Assembly: GCA_028285415.1 (NCBI GenBank)
Contig: JANQPF010000009.1
Location: 186,001 to 250,000, forward strand
Length of the DNA stretch: 64,000 bases
Direction: 5' to 3'
Source: Pseudomonadales bacterium
GTDB taxonomy: Bacteria > Pseudomonadota > Gammaproteobacteria > Pseudomonadales > Azotimanducaceae
Positions 35,121 to 44,104 of this stretch are shown here, piece by piece. The first letter of the stretch is position 1, and every line of letters begins with the position of its first letter. The translations under genes were made by a program, and so were the position numbers. The notes under the pieces were generated by a model. The model had not been told where the DNA came from and searched no databases. It worked only from the letters and a program-made list of their open reading frames with translations.

Positions 35121-36034
35121 AGCTGGTCACCTACGATGATGGTAGCGGGAGTGAAACAGCGGGCGTTTTGACAACCGATGAAACAGGCGTGGTGCCGCTG
35201 GCGTCCATCGTACCCTACCTCACAACGTTGCAGGACTTGATCGATGCGAACGACGCAGCGCTGACCGAGACCATTGCTAACGGGCGTAACAACTCGACGC
35301 TGGCTGTACCCTTGAGTGACGTTCAACTCCTCGCGCCGCTCCCGCGTCCACTGCAGATCCGCGACGTGCTGTGTTTTCTTGATCACATGCGTAACGCAGG
35401 CAGACTGGCGACTCAGATGCAGGGCGGCAACCCCGACGACTACGTGCTACTGGAAGTGTTCGAGAGCGCGCCTCGCTACTACAAGGCTAACCGCATGTGT
35501 GTGATCGGTACTGGCCAGGACGTCCTGTGGCCGGACGGGTGCAACATGCTGGACTACGAGCTCGAGCTCGGCATCATCGTTGGTAAAGCAGGTAAGGACA
35601 TCAGTCGCGCGGACGCGCGGGATCACATCTTCGGATACACAATCTTCAACGACGTTTCCGCCCGCGACATTCAGCTCGCCGAGATGGCAGGCGGCCTGGG
35701 GCCTGCGAAAGGCAAAGATTTCGACACCGGCAACGTGCTCGGCCCCTGCATTGTCACCGCAGACGAAGTCGATCCAGATGATATGACCATGGTGGCACGA
35801 TTGAACGGCTGGGAAGTATCACGCGGCAACACCAGCCAGATGGATCACAAGATTGAGGATATCCTTGTCCACGTCAGCCGCAACGAAACAATTTATCCCG
35901 GCGAAATACTCGGCTCCGGCACCGTTCCGCTCGGTTGCCTGATGGAGCACGGGCGGAGCCTTTCACCCGGCGACGTAGTTGAACTCGAGGTCGAAGGCAT
36001 CGGGGTGCTGCGCAACCGCTTCGTACAAAGTTAA
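35117..36034 (+). CDS. Fumarylacetoacetate hydrolase family protein
   Basis: This 305-aa FAH-fold protein has the metal-binding ELELGIIVGK segment, YTIFNDVSARDIQ and the late motif GSGTVPLGCLMEHGR. Family members hydrolyse or isomerise acylpyruvates and 2-oxo-hept-diene-dioates downstream of aromatic ring cleavage. It is coupled to the cupin gene upstream and followed by a SnoaL-like gene after 14 bp. Confidence 0.85.
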   Translation: MKLVTYDDGSGSETAGVLTTDETGVVPLASIVPYLTTLQDLIDANDAALTETIANGRNNSTLAVPLSDVQLLAPLPRPLQIRDVLCFLDHMRNAGRLATQMQGGNPDDYVLLEVFESAPRYYKANRMCVIGTGQDVLWPDGCNMLDYELELGIIVGKAGKDISRADARDHIFGYTIFNDVSARDIQLAEMAGGLGPAKGKDFDTGNVLGPCIVTADEVDPDDMTMVARLNGWEVSRGNTSQMDHKIEDILVHVSRNETIYPGEILGSGTVPLGCLMEHGRSLSPGDVVELEVEGIGVLRNRFVQS

Positions 36035-36048
36035 GAGGGAGAAACAAC

Positions 36049-36675
36049 ATGTCAGATGCGCTGGAAGCCAGACTGTCGGCACTGGAAAGCGAGCTCACGA
36101 CGCTTAGAGATCGGGAAGCGATTCGCGAAGGCATTCATCGCTACTGCCAGGCGGTGGATCGCTGCGACCTGGAAATGCTCAAGTCCTGTTACTGGGAAGA
36201 TGGCTACGACGACCACGGCTTTTTTGCCGGCAACGCACACGAGTTTGCCGAGTACGTCATCCCGTGCCTCGAACGAGTGGACTCCAGCATGCACTCGATC
36301 ACCAACACGCGCTTCCAGTTCGACGGTGCGCGCTGCGCCTGTGCCTCACAGTGGCACGTCGTGCACCGGCTGGCCCACGAGGGAGGCTATACCGACTTTC
36401 TGCACCAGGGCCGCTATCTCGACGTCTGGGAAAAACGCGATGGGGAGTGGAAAATCCTGCATAGGGTCATTGCCGGGGACTTCGACCGCTGGCTCCACAC
36501 CCTCGATATCCGCGGCGCCATGGGCGGAGACAACGCGCCGCTCAGCGGACGCCGGGGTGAGAACGATCCCGGCAACCTGTGGTTCGATATTCTCGAGCAC
36601 AAGCCTGAGCGACCGGCGATGGCCGATCTCTGGGCAGGCTTTCATCAGCTGAGTGAGATGGACAGGCAGGGCTGA
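36049..36675 (+). CDS. SnoaL-like (NTF2-fold) protein
   Basis: This 208-aa protein starts with a short coiled segment (residues 1-25), then an NTF2-like domain of the SnoaL_4 kind: IREGIHRYCQAVDRCDLEMLKSCYW and GRYLDVWEKRDGEWKILHRV. A C-terminal extension of about 50 residues has no recognised motif. Such proteins serve as dehydratases, isomerases or as the small subunit type of ring-hydroxylating oxygenases. GAGGGAG precedes the ATG. It is the last gene of the operon. Confidence 0.78.
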   Translation: MSDALEARLSALESELTTLRDREAIREGIHRYCQAVDRCDLEMLKSCYWEDGYDDHGFFAGNAHEFAEYVIPCLERVDSSMHSITNTRFQFDGARCACASQWHVVHRLAHEGGYTDFLHQGRYLDVWEKRDGEWKILHRVIAGDFDRWLHTLDIRGAMGGDNAPLSGRRGENDPGNLWFDILEHKPERPAMADLWAGFHQLSEMDRQG

Positions 36676-36708
36676 TCACCACGACTCATCCAGGGTCAAC
36701 CGTCCGTA

Positions 36709-38298
36709 TCAGCGAACCGTCCGCATTCGGGCAAACTGTGCGGCGATGCACTCGTCATAGACGTGCATGATCCGGTCAACCCCATCCTGGCCGATGAGCA
36801 GGGGGTTTTCTCCAACTCCCCTGCTCCGCTCACGAAGCTCAAAGTTACCGACCACCCAGGCATGCGTACTGATCAAACCCTCGACGCCCTCCGCCCGGGC
36901 CTGGTTCCAGAACTTGTGCAACGACTCGTGCATTTGCGCTAGCTCTCCGGGATTGACCGGCAACGCCTGACCACCCCACATGCCAATCTTCCGATCCCTG
37001 CCGTTGTGCTTGACGGTGATGATGGACGACAAAGTACCGGGCGTGTGGCCGGGTGTAACAATAAACCGCACACGGGCACTTCCCATCTTGATCGTCTGAC
37101 CGTCCGCCACCACCAGATCGCGTTCAGGTTGAACAACGAGCTCTAGATGCATGCCTGAACCCGCCGGGATCCCGATCATGCCACTGTCCGTAGCGACGGC
37201 GAGCGGTACCCTTGCGTCGTACAACGTCTTCACGTTTGCGGCCGCTATTTCACCCTGCACCCGATAGCGGGTCGACTGAGCATCGGCTGCCGGCACGGGT
37301 TCGTTCCAGGAGTCCACCACCCCGGGCACCGAGCACAAGCGCTCGATGGGCAACAGTTCCAGCTCTTTGGTAAACAATTCTATGAAGGTGCGCTTTCGGA
37401 TCGCCAGCGTCGGCACAACAACCACGTCGTTTTCGAGCAACAGATCGACAAACGGTTGATCCACGGGCTGATCTGCCACCACATGCTGCAAAGTCGCCGC
37501 ACCCGCTTCCACCGCGCCACGCGCGTACTCGAGCTCGTGAGCATGCGTTGTCACCTGCAGTCCGTTTCGTTTCGCTTCCGCGACTACCGCTTGCTGAAAC
37601 TCCTGCCAATCGGCGTACCAGAGCATGCTCCTGACCATGACGCTGCCACGACTATCCAGTGCGGTTTTGATCAAATCAGCACCTTTCGAAACCGCCTCGC
37701 GGACGTGCGCAATACCGGCTTCTTCCGACATGCCCGGCTTGAGGGTGAGTTCACCATCCCACGGCGGAATCATCCGCTCCGCAATGAATTGAGGCATCGG
37801 GGCAATGACACCATGACCGATGAACACGGTAGGTGCCGCATCGATCTCTTCCGCCAGGGCACGCGTGTTGTACTCGAGACTCGGGCCTCCCATGGAGACA
37901 ACGCCGGTGACACCCGAGCACATGTTTGCCCGCAGCGTGTCGGGAATGTGCGCTTTGATGAACGCAATCTCCTCTTCGTAGGGCACTTTGTCAGTGAGAT
38001 CAAAAAAGGCGGGGCGCGTGTACATACGGCCGGAGGTCATGAAGTGGACGTGAGAATCGATGAGCCCCGGCACAATCCACTTACCGCTGACGTCTACCAC
38101 TGCCGCGTTCTCGGGGACCACGACATCTGCACCTACGGAAACGAACTTATCGTCCTCGACAAGAACCGTGGCGTTTTCGACGACCCCGCCCAGCGTACCG
38201 TCGATCAGGGTTGCGCCCTGATATGCGGTAGTCTCTGCAACGGCAGAGCCCGCGATGAACGAGATTGTGATCGAGACAATCCAGCGGATGAAGATCAT
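36709..38298 (-). CDS. Chimeric protein: amidohydrolase joined to C-terminal half of a metallo-beta-lactamase fold
   Basis: This 529-aa protein starts at ATG 38298 after GGGGGAGGG, with a signal peptide (residues 1-21). Residues ~22-388 are an amidohydrolase with H83-x-H85, H252/H254, H272 and D371. Right after the Asp loop the sequence turns into the later part of a metallo-beta-lactamase: PERDLVVADGQ, TPGH418TPG and STH479AW. The usual amidohydrolase C-terminus (GxIxxGxxADL) and the lactamase HxHxDH region are both missing. The frame is continuous, with no internal restart. It looks like a deletion fusion of two genes, or a novel architecture. It is the last gene of the aromatic operon. Confidence 0.78.
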   Translation of the reverse strand: MIFIRWIVSITISFIAGSAVAETTAYQGATLIDGTLGGVVENATVLVEDDKFVSVGADVVVPENAAVVDVSGKWIVPGLIDSHVHFMTSGRMYTRPAFFDLTDKVPYEEEIAFIKAHIPDTLRANMCSGVTGVVSMGGPSLEYNTRALAEEIDAAPTVFIGHGVIAPMPQFIAERMIPPWDGELTLKPGMSEEAGIAHVREAVSKGADLIKTALDSRGSVMVRSMLWYADWQEFQQAVVAEAKRNGLQVTTHAHELEYARGAVEAGAATLQHVVADQPVDQPFVDLLLENDVVVVPTLAIRKRTFIELFTKELELLPIERLCSVPGVVDSWNEPVPAADAQSTRYRVQGEIAAANVKTLYDARVPLAVATDSGMIGIPAGSGMHLELVVQPERDLVVADGQTIKMGSARVRFIVTPGHTPGTLSSIITVKHNGRDRKIGMWGGQALPVNPGELAQMHESLHKFWNQARAEGVEGLISTHAWVVGNFELRERSRGVGENPLLIGQDGVDRIMHVYDECIAAQFARMRTVR

Positions 38299-38317
38299 GT
38301 CACCCTCCCCCTTCGAG

Positions 38318-39661
38318 CTAAACCTGAGTGACCGCACGCTTCGCTGACGTATCTCTGGCACCAATCGCATACACCGCAATCGCCGCAATCAGCATCGGGA
38401 GTGCGCCAAAAACAAACAGCGTCGAGATACTCAGTTCCATCGCGAGCAAGCCCCCGACCAGAATGGGGCCGATGATTGCACCAAGCCGGCCAACGCCGAG
38501 CGCAAATCCCAGCCCCGTCGCTCTTGCCGTGGTGTCGTAGCTCTCGCTTGCAACCGCATTCAGTCCGAACTGACAACCGATTGAGGTAAATCCTGCAAGG
38601 AAAAGAACGAGCAAGAGGACAGGCAGAGAAACCGCCGAATAACCGATCGAGGCGACGATGAAGGATGCGGCCAGGAAGCCAGTCGTCATCGAACGAATAG
38701 CACCGAACCGGTCAATGGCAACGGCCATCACAAGGCCGCCGATGGTGCCGCCGAGTGCAAGCAGAACGCTTGCCAGAATGGCGCGATCCAGCGGGAAACC
38801 AGCCGCTTCGAGCACGGAGGGCAGCCAGCCCGTCATCGCAAAGATTGTCAGGAGATTAGCAAAGAACACGATCCAAAGGAGCAGCGTCAGACGGGTACGC
38901 CCGTCCGCAAACAGGGCTTTGATGCCCGAATGCAGCGCAGGCTGCTGGTTCGTCACAAACGTCGAGCCAGGCGGAATATCGCGTTCCGGCGCAAGCCTCT
39001 GCATCGTCTTCAGCAGCGCTTCGTCTTGCGGCGCCCGTAAGACGAGAAGCCGCGGAGACTCCGGCAGCCAGAGCGCAACAATCGGCAGCATTACCAGCGG
39101 CAGCACTCCACCCAACACGAACACCGCCTCCCAGCCGAAGACGCTCAACAGCCCAACTGACGCGAGCCCGCCAACCACGGTGCCGAGCGGCAGGCCCGTG
39201 AACATCACCGTCATAAGCAGTGCCCGGCGCCTTGCTGGAGCAAACTCCGCCGTCAGGATGTTGATGGTGGGCATGACGCCACCGAGACCGAGGCCGGTCA
39301 TGAATCGAAAGATGAAGAGATCCGCCGTATCGCTCGATAACGCCGTCAAGAGCGATCCCACTCCCATGATCAGGATGGAACCGAGGATGACGGGCTTTCT
39401 ACCTAATCGGTCGGCAAGCGGGCTGCCAATCAACGCACCCAGCATGAGGCCTACCAGTGCCGCCGACAGGAGCTGACCCATCAGCTCAGGCGGAATCGAA
39501 AACTGTTCGGTCAAAAGCGGTGCCACGTAGCCGATACTGGCCGCGTCGAAGCCGTCGATGACGGCAAGAAAAAAGCAGATGGCAACAACCCGCCATTGCA
39601 AGGCACCAATCGGTCGAGAGTCGATGATGTCATCGACAACAAGCTGCGGGGCCGATGACAC
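38318..39661 (-). CDS. MFS transporter, aromatic acid:H+ symporter (AAHS) type
   Basis: This 447-aa permease has 12 predicted helices, the AAHS motif DGFDAASIGYVAPLL in helix 1 and DRLGRKPVILG in the 2-3 loop. It is expected to import an aromatic acid with protons across the inner membrane. It begins at GTG 39661, one base from the extradiol dioxygenase stop. Its place in the operon, with a TonB receptor and ring-cleavage genes, supports aromatic uptake. Confidence 0.88.
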   Translation of the reverse strand: MSSAPQLVVDDIIDSRPIGALQWRVVAICFFLAVIDGFDAASIGYVAPLLTEQFSIPPELMGQLLSAALVGLMLGALIGSPLADRLGRKPVILGSILIMGVGSLLTALSSDTADLFIFRFMTGLGLGGVMPTINILTAEFAPARRRALLMTVMFTGLPLGTVVGGLASVGLLSVFGWEAVFVLGGVLPLVMLPIVALWLPESPRLLVLRAPQDEALLKTMQRLAPERDIPPGSTFVTNQQPALHSGIKALFADGRTRLTLLLWIVFFANLLTIFAMTGWLPSVLEAAGFPLDRAILASVLLALGGTIGGLVMAVAIDRFGAIRSMTTGFLAASFIVASIGYSAVSLPVLLLVLFLAGFTSIGCQFGLNAVASESYDTTARATGLGFALGVGRLGAIIGPILVGGLLAMELSISTLFVFGALPMLIAAIAVYAIGARDTSAKRAVTQV

Positions 39662-39662
39662 G

Positions 39663-40583
39663 CTAGCTGCCCGTGAGCTTCATGTAGGTGGCAACTGCTT
39701 TCAAAGGCAGCGTATCGAGCTTCGTCATTTTGTGTCCCCAGATACTGAGATCGTGGTACTGGCAGATCTCTCTGTCCGGATCTTCCGGATCCACATGCAG
39801 GCCTTCCGCGCCAAGCTCTGCCTCAAACCCGGACGGTGACTTCACGTAGAACGTGAAGCTCCTGTCGTTGGGATGGACACCTATCTCGTTTTTCACCTTG
39901 ATGCCGGCCTTGCGAATGCGATCGAAAGACACCCCAACCTGATGGCGGTCTTCCACCTCCAGCATGAAATGATGCAGCCGCTTCGGAAACACCGGCATGC
40001 GGCCGACCGCCATGGAGTGGTGCCGCGCATTGGCATGAAAAAACGCAATATGCAGCTCCAGCCCTTTGATGATTTCCCAATCGATGTAGTCACTCACGCC
40101 AAGGCCGTACTTCCGATAAAACGCTTCCACGGCATCGAAGTGCTTCGACATGATGGTGATGTGCCCGAAACCCATATCGCCTGCGCAGAACGTGAGTCCC
40201 TGATCCGACGGCACAAAATCGTTTGCCGAGCGTGACGCTTTGAAGACTTCCACCGGCAAACCGTCCGGATCGAGGAACCTGAACGCCTTCTGCGCACCCT
40301 GGACCACGCCTGCGTCCAGCCAGGCAGGATCGACACCGTCCGAGGACATGCGTGCAAAAAGATCCTCGATATCGTCTGTTTCCCAGCCGACGCAGACGAG
40401 GTCATCTGCTTTGCCCTGCCTGAAAACCACGCGGCAGCCCGTTTCGTCGAGCACCATTTCATGCGCATCGCTACCTGGCACTGACTGGATCGGCAAGCCG
40501 TACATCTCTTGCGCAAACTGTTGCCACCTGGCGAGGTTCTTCACCTCAAACACCGGATAGACCAGGCGAGTCAATCTGGCCAT
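39663..40583 (-). CDS. VOC-family extradiol dioxygenase
   Basis: This 306-aa type I extradiol dioxygenase starts at ATG 40583 (MARLTRLVYP), with GGGAGAA upstream. It has two VOC domains. The C-terminal metal triad is intact: His in GFGHITIM, His in RLHHFMLEV and Glu in SGFEAELG. It cleaves a catecholic ring next to a hydroxyl (BphC/HsaC class). It follows the Rieske oxygenase, consistent with hydroxylation or demethylation then meta-cleavage. Confidence 0.87.
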   Translation of the reverse strand: MARLTRLVYPVFEVKNLARWQQFAQEMYGLPIQSVPGSDAHEMVLDETGCRVVFRQGKADDLVCVGWETDDIEDLFARMSSDGVDPAWLDAGVVQGAQKAFRFLDPDGLPVEVFKASRSANDFVPSDQGLTFCAGDMGFGHITIMSKHFDAVEAFYRKYGLGVSDYIDWEIIKGLELHIAFFHANARHHSMAVGRMPVFPKRLHHFMLEVEDRHQVGVSFDRIRKAGIKVKNEIGVHPNDRSFTFYVKSPSGFEAELGAEGLHVDPEDPDREICQYHDLSIWGHKMTKLDTLPLKAVATYMKLTGS

Positions 40584-40599
40584 GTTCAATTCTCCCCTT

Positions 40600-41619
40600 T
40601 CAGCCCGCTTCTTCGGCGATACGTTGTTTCAGAATGCGACGCGCTCTCACATTACCGCCGTCAGTTGGCAGCGGCGCCGTGGACATACCCACGGGATCGG
40701 TTTCATCACCCATCATGCGAGCTGCTGCTTCAATGATGGGCTTGTCCTGCTCCGAGAAACCCCGGAGGTGCCAGGCGCGCACGGCGTCGTCGACACTCGG
40801 ATCATCCAGTCGGTGTCTGCGAGTGAGACCGTAGAAATAGTGCGCGGTATGTTTCGTTTCCGGGGTCAGGATGTGCGTGCCGAACGACTTGAACACCGGC
40901 TCATCCGAGTCCTTCAGGAACTGTATGTGGTTGGTGACAATCGAAGGCAGCTGCCAGTTGGCCTCGAGTATGAAGCTGCCGCGCGCTTCCGGCTCTTCAG
41001 CCATCGCGCGCATAGCCGGCGGAAGTTCGCTGTCCGGAATGGCAAGGACAACGCACACTTTCTCATCCGCTTCGGTGACCTCCAGCTCCGCATTCCCAAA
41101 GTTCTCAACCCCAAGCTGGTCGGCGTGCGCGAACTGCGCGTGGCTCAAATCCACCAGGTTGTCGATATATAGCTGGTAGTTTGCCTCCACATGCAGACTC
41201 CCGGACACCGTTCTTGTCGCCGGCTCTTCCAGGTAGCTCAGATCTGGAATTGCGTCGAGGTCTGCCGCTCCGCGGTCGCCGCCCCAGATCCAGATGAGGC
41301 CGTTTCTCTCCTCAATGCAGAAACTCGGAACCCGTGCTTTTGGAGGTATCGCTTTGTTACCGTGCGGATTGGCGACACACTGTCCCGTCTCGTCAAATCG
41401 CAGGCCGTGATACGGACATTCGATACAGTCCCCGATCAGCTTCCCCATGGAGAGCGGCGCAAATCGGTGGGGGCACATGTTGCCAATCGCAACGGGTTGG
41501 CCATCTTCTTTGCGATAGAGCACAAGCTCATGGTCCAGCAGCTTCCTCCGCAAGGGCTCCCTGCCCACTTCCTCCGACCAGGCGGCGACGTACCAGGTGT
41601 TCTTCAAGTAGTAGCTCAT
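40600..41619 (-). CDS. Rieske non-heme iron oxygenase, VanA-like
   Basis: This 339-aa oxygenase has an intact Rieske motif (CPHRFAPL and CPYHGLRF) and iron-site segment DNLVDLSHAQFAH. The N-terminus YLKNTWYVAAWSEE is typical of vanillate O-demethylase-like enzymes. It probably demethylates or hydroxylates the aromatic substrate before ring cleavage. No reductase is encoded nearby. It is preceded by GGGGAAGAG. Confidence 0.88.
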   Translation of the reverse strand: MSYYLKNTWYVAAWSEEVGREPLRRKLLDHELVLYRKEDGQPVAIGNMCPHRFAPLSMGKLIGDCIECPYHGLRFDETGQCVANPHGNKAIPPKARVPSFCIEERNGLIWIWGGDRGAADLDAIPDLSYLEEPATRTVSGSLHVEANYQLYIDNLVDLSHAQFAHADQLGVENFGNAELEVTEADEKVCVVLAIPDSELPPAMRAMAEEPEARGSFILEANWQLPSIVTNHIQFLKDSDEPVFKSFGTHILTPETKHTAHYFYGLTRRHRLDDPSVDDAVRAWHLRGFSEQDKPIIEAAARMMGDETDPVGMSTAPLPTDGGNVRARRILKQRIAEEAG

Positions 41620-41631
41620 GGCTCTTCCCCT

Positions 41632-42432
41632 TCAGTGATTTGCGAAGAACTTCTCGCTCAAGTTCGGCCCCGCCTGGCTGGCTGCCTTATCAATCGTCTG
41701 CCACTGCTGTTCCGCGACGTAGGGTTTGACCGCGGCATCAAACGACGGGCGATCGGCAACTCGATTCATCCAATCGCGGACTTCAGGAAACGTTTCGAAC
41801 ACACGATCCACCTGTAGGTAGCGCATGATGTAGATGTAGGGCACCAGGGCACAGTCTGCGAGAGTGAGGCGATCACCGACCAGCCAGTCACCTTCTTTCA
41901 GCGCTGACTCCATCTTCTCGAACGTCTTGAGCCACACCGCGATTGCAGGGGGTAAGTCCGGCGCATCGAAGCCGTGCTCGATGAGACGCGCCTGCCGGTC
42001 GCGTCGCGCTGGGTCGGGCACCTGGGCGAGCAGCTTTTCCCGCTCTTCCGGCGTCCGCTTCAGCCAGATGTTGCGTGCCAGGCTGCCAAAGAGAATGGGT
42101 GCCGTGCTCGGATGAAGTACCTCATCCACGTGTTTGAGCCAGTACCGCACGGCGGCACGGTCCAGGGGCGCTTCCGGCATCAATCTGTTTTCAGGAAACC
42201 GATCTTCCAGGTACTCGCAGATCACCGTGGATTCCGTCACCACGTCGCCTCCGTCAACCAAGGCCGGCACCAATCCTTTGGGATTAATGGCGAGATACTC
42301 ATGCTTGAGATTTTCTTTTGCCATTAGATTGAGAAGCCGGCTTTCGAACTCGATGTCGCGCTCCTCGAGGACAAACCGAACCTTGTGCGCGCACGGGGAA
42401 AGATCACCGTGATACAGGATCAGATCAGGCAT
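41632..42432 (-). CDS. Glutathione S-transferase with Ser/Cys active-site motif
   Basis: This 266-aa GST starts at ATG 42432 (MPDLILYHGD), with GGGGGAAGAG upstream, overlapping the flavoprotein gene by 8 bp. The N-terminal motif LSPCAHKVRFVLEE has a Cys at the active-site turn, as in dehalogenating (PcpC-like), Omega-like and etherase-type GSTs. GLVPAL and ESTVICEYL are the glutathione-binding motifs. Possible roles are reductive dehalogenation, ether cleavage or isomerisation; the sequence alone cannot decide. Confidence 0.85.
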   Translation of the reverse strand: MPDLILYHGDLSPCAHKVRFVLEERDIEFESRLLNLMAKENLKHEYLAINPKGLVPALVDGGDVVTESTVICEYLEDRFPENRLMPEAPLDRAAVRYWLKHVDEVLHPSTAPILFGSLARNIWLKRTPEEREKLLAQVPDPARRDRQARLIEHGFDAPDLPPAIAVWLKTFEKMESALKEGDWLVGDRLTLADCALVPYIYIMRYLQVDRVFETFPEVRDWMNRVADRPSFDAAVKPYVAEQQWQTIDKAASQAGPNLSEKFFANH

Positions 42433-44074
42433 TTGCTCTTCCCCCACACTTGTCGACAAAGGCATCCACGTGGTCTGGCAGCCCATCGCCACGCCATGCA
42501 ACGTGTTGGTCCGTACGGGCTAAAACGAAGTCATTGGCGTAAACCTCAGGCTGATCGTCGACACGTAGGACCTTGAGCGGCAAGCCCGCCTTTTTGAAAG
42601 CCTCGCAGAATGACCGGTCCATCTCTGCGCCGTTGAAACAAAGCAGCGTATAAACCGGTCCAAGCTCGTCGTAAATCGACACCCCGGGAGACACCCAGAA
42701 GTGAGGTAGCCGACATCCGGGCACGGTGCTCGGCGTGGCGTCGCCCATTTCGTATACAGGGGGCGCCTCCCCGTCATAGTGCACGATCGGCGAGTTGTCG
42801 TAGAAGTACCCAAAGTTCAGTCCCTGGCAGGCAAACTGAGGCACGTTCATCTCATACATCCGCTGCCCCAGCTTTTTACGCAGAAAACGCCCGACAAAGT
42901 TCCGGCTCTCCACCAGCTTGGGAATCTTCCGGGTTTGCGCCGCATCCAGATATTCCATGGCCTTGTCCATCGCAAAATGGCTGACCTGCTCGGTGATGGG
43001 ATGGCGCTCGCGCTCGTGTGCTTCCAGCAGCTTCTCATCCGCCTGTCCATTCAATACGGCGGCCATCATCCAGCTGAGGTTGGTGGCATCGGCGATACCG
43101 GCATTCATCCCATAGCCCGCAAAAGGCACCCAGATGTGAGCCGCATCTCCGCAGACAAAGACGTTGTTCTGTCTGAAACGGGAGGCGACCATGCGCCGGG
43201 CCGTCCAGTCCTGATGGTGGACCACTTCCCAGGTGAAATCCTGACCCACCCCGAGCATGTCGCGAATCGACTGATCCTTCTCCACGCTGTCGAAGTCGGC
43301 CGTCATTTGAACGTTGCGATGGATGAGCCACAGGTCTTCGCCATCAATGGCAACAATTACGCCGCTCACCCTGGGATTGAGCACCCAGGTCATCCAGCCT
43401 GGTCGTTCCCCTAACAGCGACTTGATTTCGGGGCAACGTACGAGCGTCGAACGCATCTTCGCAATCTCGACATCCCCCTCGAGCTTGACGCCCATTTGCT
43501 TACGGACCGGACTGGACGCGCCGTCGCAGCCGATCAGATATCGACCGGAGATGACAATATCCTCACCGCTATGGGAGCGACAGGAGACGTCAACCCGGTC
43601 GCCGCGATCGTCGTACTCGAGAAACGTCGTTTCCATCAGAAGCGTGATCCGCTTGTAGGTTCTGGCATGCTCCAGCAGGATCGGATTCAGATACAGCTGG
43701 CTGGCCCGAACGACGGGTTCCGGCGTCTGCCAGTGGCTGTCCGGATAGCCCGGTGCGTTCAAGCCGTCCGGACTCACCCGCTCGTTGCGGCTGGGCTGGA
43801 CAATGCGGGTAATCTCCAGGCCCTGCGCATCGGTTGCGTAAACCACGTCCGTCGCGAAGTTGTCCGTCAATCCACACGCCCGGGCCCTGTCCGCTACACC
43901 CAGCTGACGAAAGATCTCCATCGTGCGGGCGGCGATCGTGTTGCACTTGGCATCCGCCGGTTCATCTTCCGAGCGACTCTCCACCACCACGACATCGATG
44001 CCGCGCTTGGCGAGATCCATGGCGGTCGTCAACCCGACTGGTCCCGCGCCGATCACTACAACTTGAGTTTCCAT
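42425..44074 (-). CDS. FAD-dependent aromatic monooxygenase (PheA/TfdB/PcpB family)
   Basis: This 549-aa flavoprotein hydroxylase has the dinucleotide fold GAGPVGLTTAMDLAKRG, the DG motif (GCDGASSPVRK) and the second FAD motif CGDAAHIWVPFAGYGMNAGI. A C-terminal thioredoxin-like segment is as in phenol hydroxylase relatives. It hydroxylates an aromatic ring with NAD(P)H and O2 and needs no separate reductase. AAGGAGGGGG precedes the ATG. It is the second gene in the operon, next to the GST. Confidence 0.88.
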   Translation of the reverse strand: METQVVVIGAGPVGLTTAMDLAKRGIDVVVVESRSEDEPADAKCNTIAARTMEIFRQLGVADRARACGLTDNFATDVVYATDAQGLEITRIVQPSRNERVSPDGLNAPGYPDSHWQTPEPVVRASQLYLNPILLEHARTYKRITLLMETTFLEYDDRGDRVDVSCRSHSGEDIVISGRYLIGCDGASSPVRKQMGVKLEGDVEIAKMRSTLVRCPEIKSLLGERPGWMTWVLNPRVSGVIVAIDGEDLWLIHRNVQMTADFDSVEKDQSIRDMLGVGQDFTWEVVHHQDWTARRMVASRFRQNNVFVCGDAAHIWVPFAGYGMNAGIADATNLSWMMAAVLNGQADEKLLEAHERERHPITEQVSHFAMDKAMEYLDAAQTRKIPKLVESRNFVGRFLRKKLGQRMYEMNVPQFACQGLNFGYFYDNSPIVHYDGEAPPVYEMGDATPSTVPGCRLPHFWVSPGVSIYDELGPVYTLLCFNGAEMDRSFCEAFKKAGLPLKVLRVDDQPEVYANDFVLARTDQHVAWRGDGLPDHVDAFVDKCGGRANA

Positions 44075-44104
44075 TCACCCCCTCCTTAACAGATAGCCTG
44101 ACGC

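Noticed and set aside
37080-37180. Two separate genes instead of an amidohydrolase/lactamase fusion
   Set aside because: No stop codon, start codon with ribosome site or frameshift at the junction; the frame is continuous. Mis-assembly cannot be excluded from sequence alone and is listed as a test.
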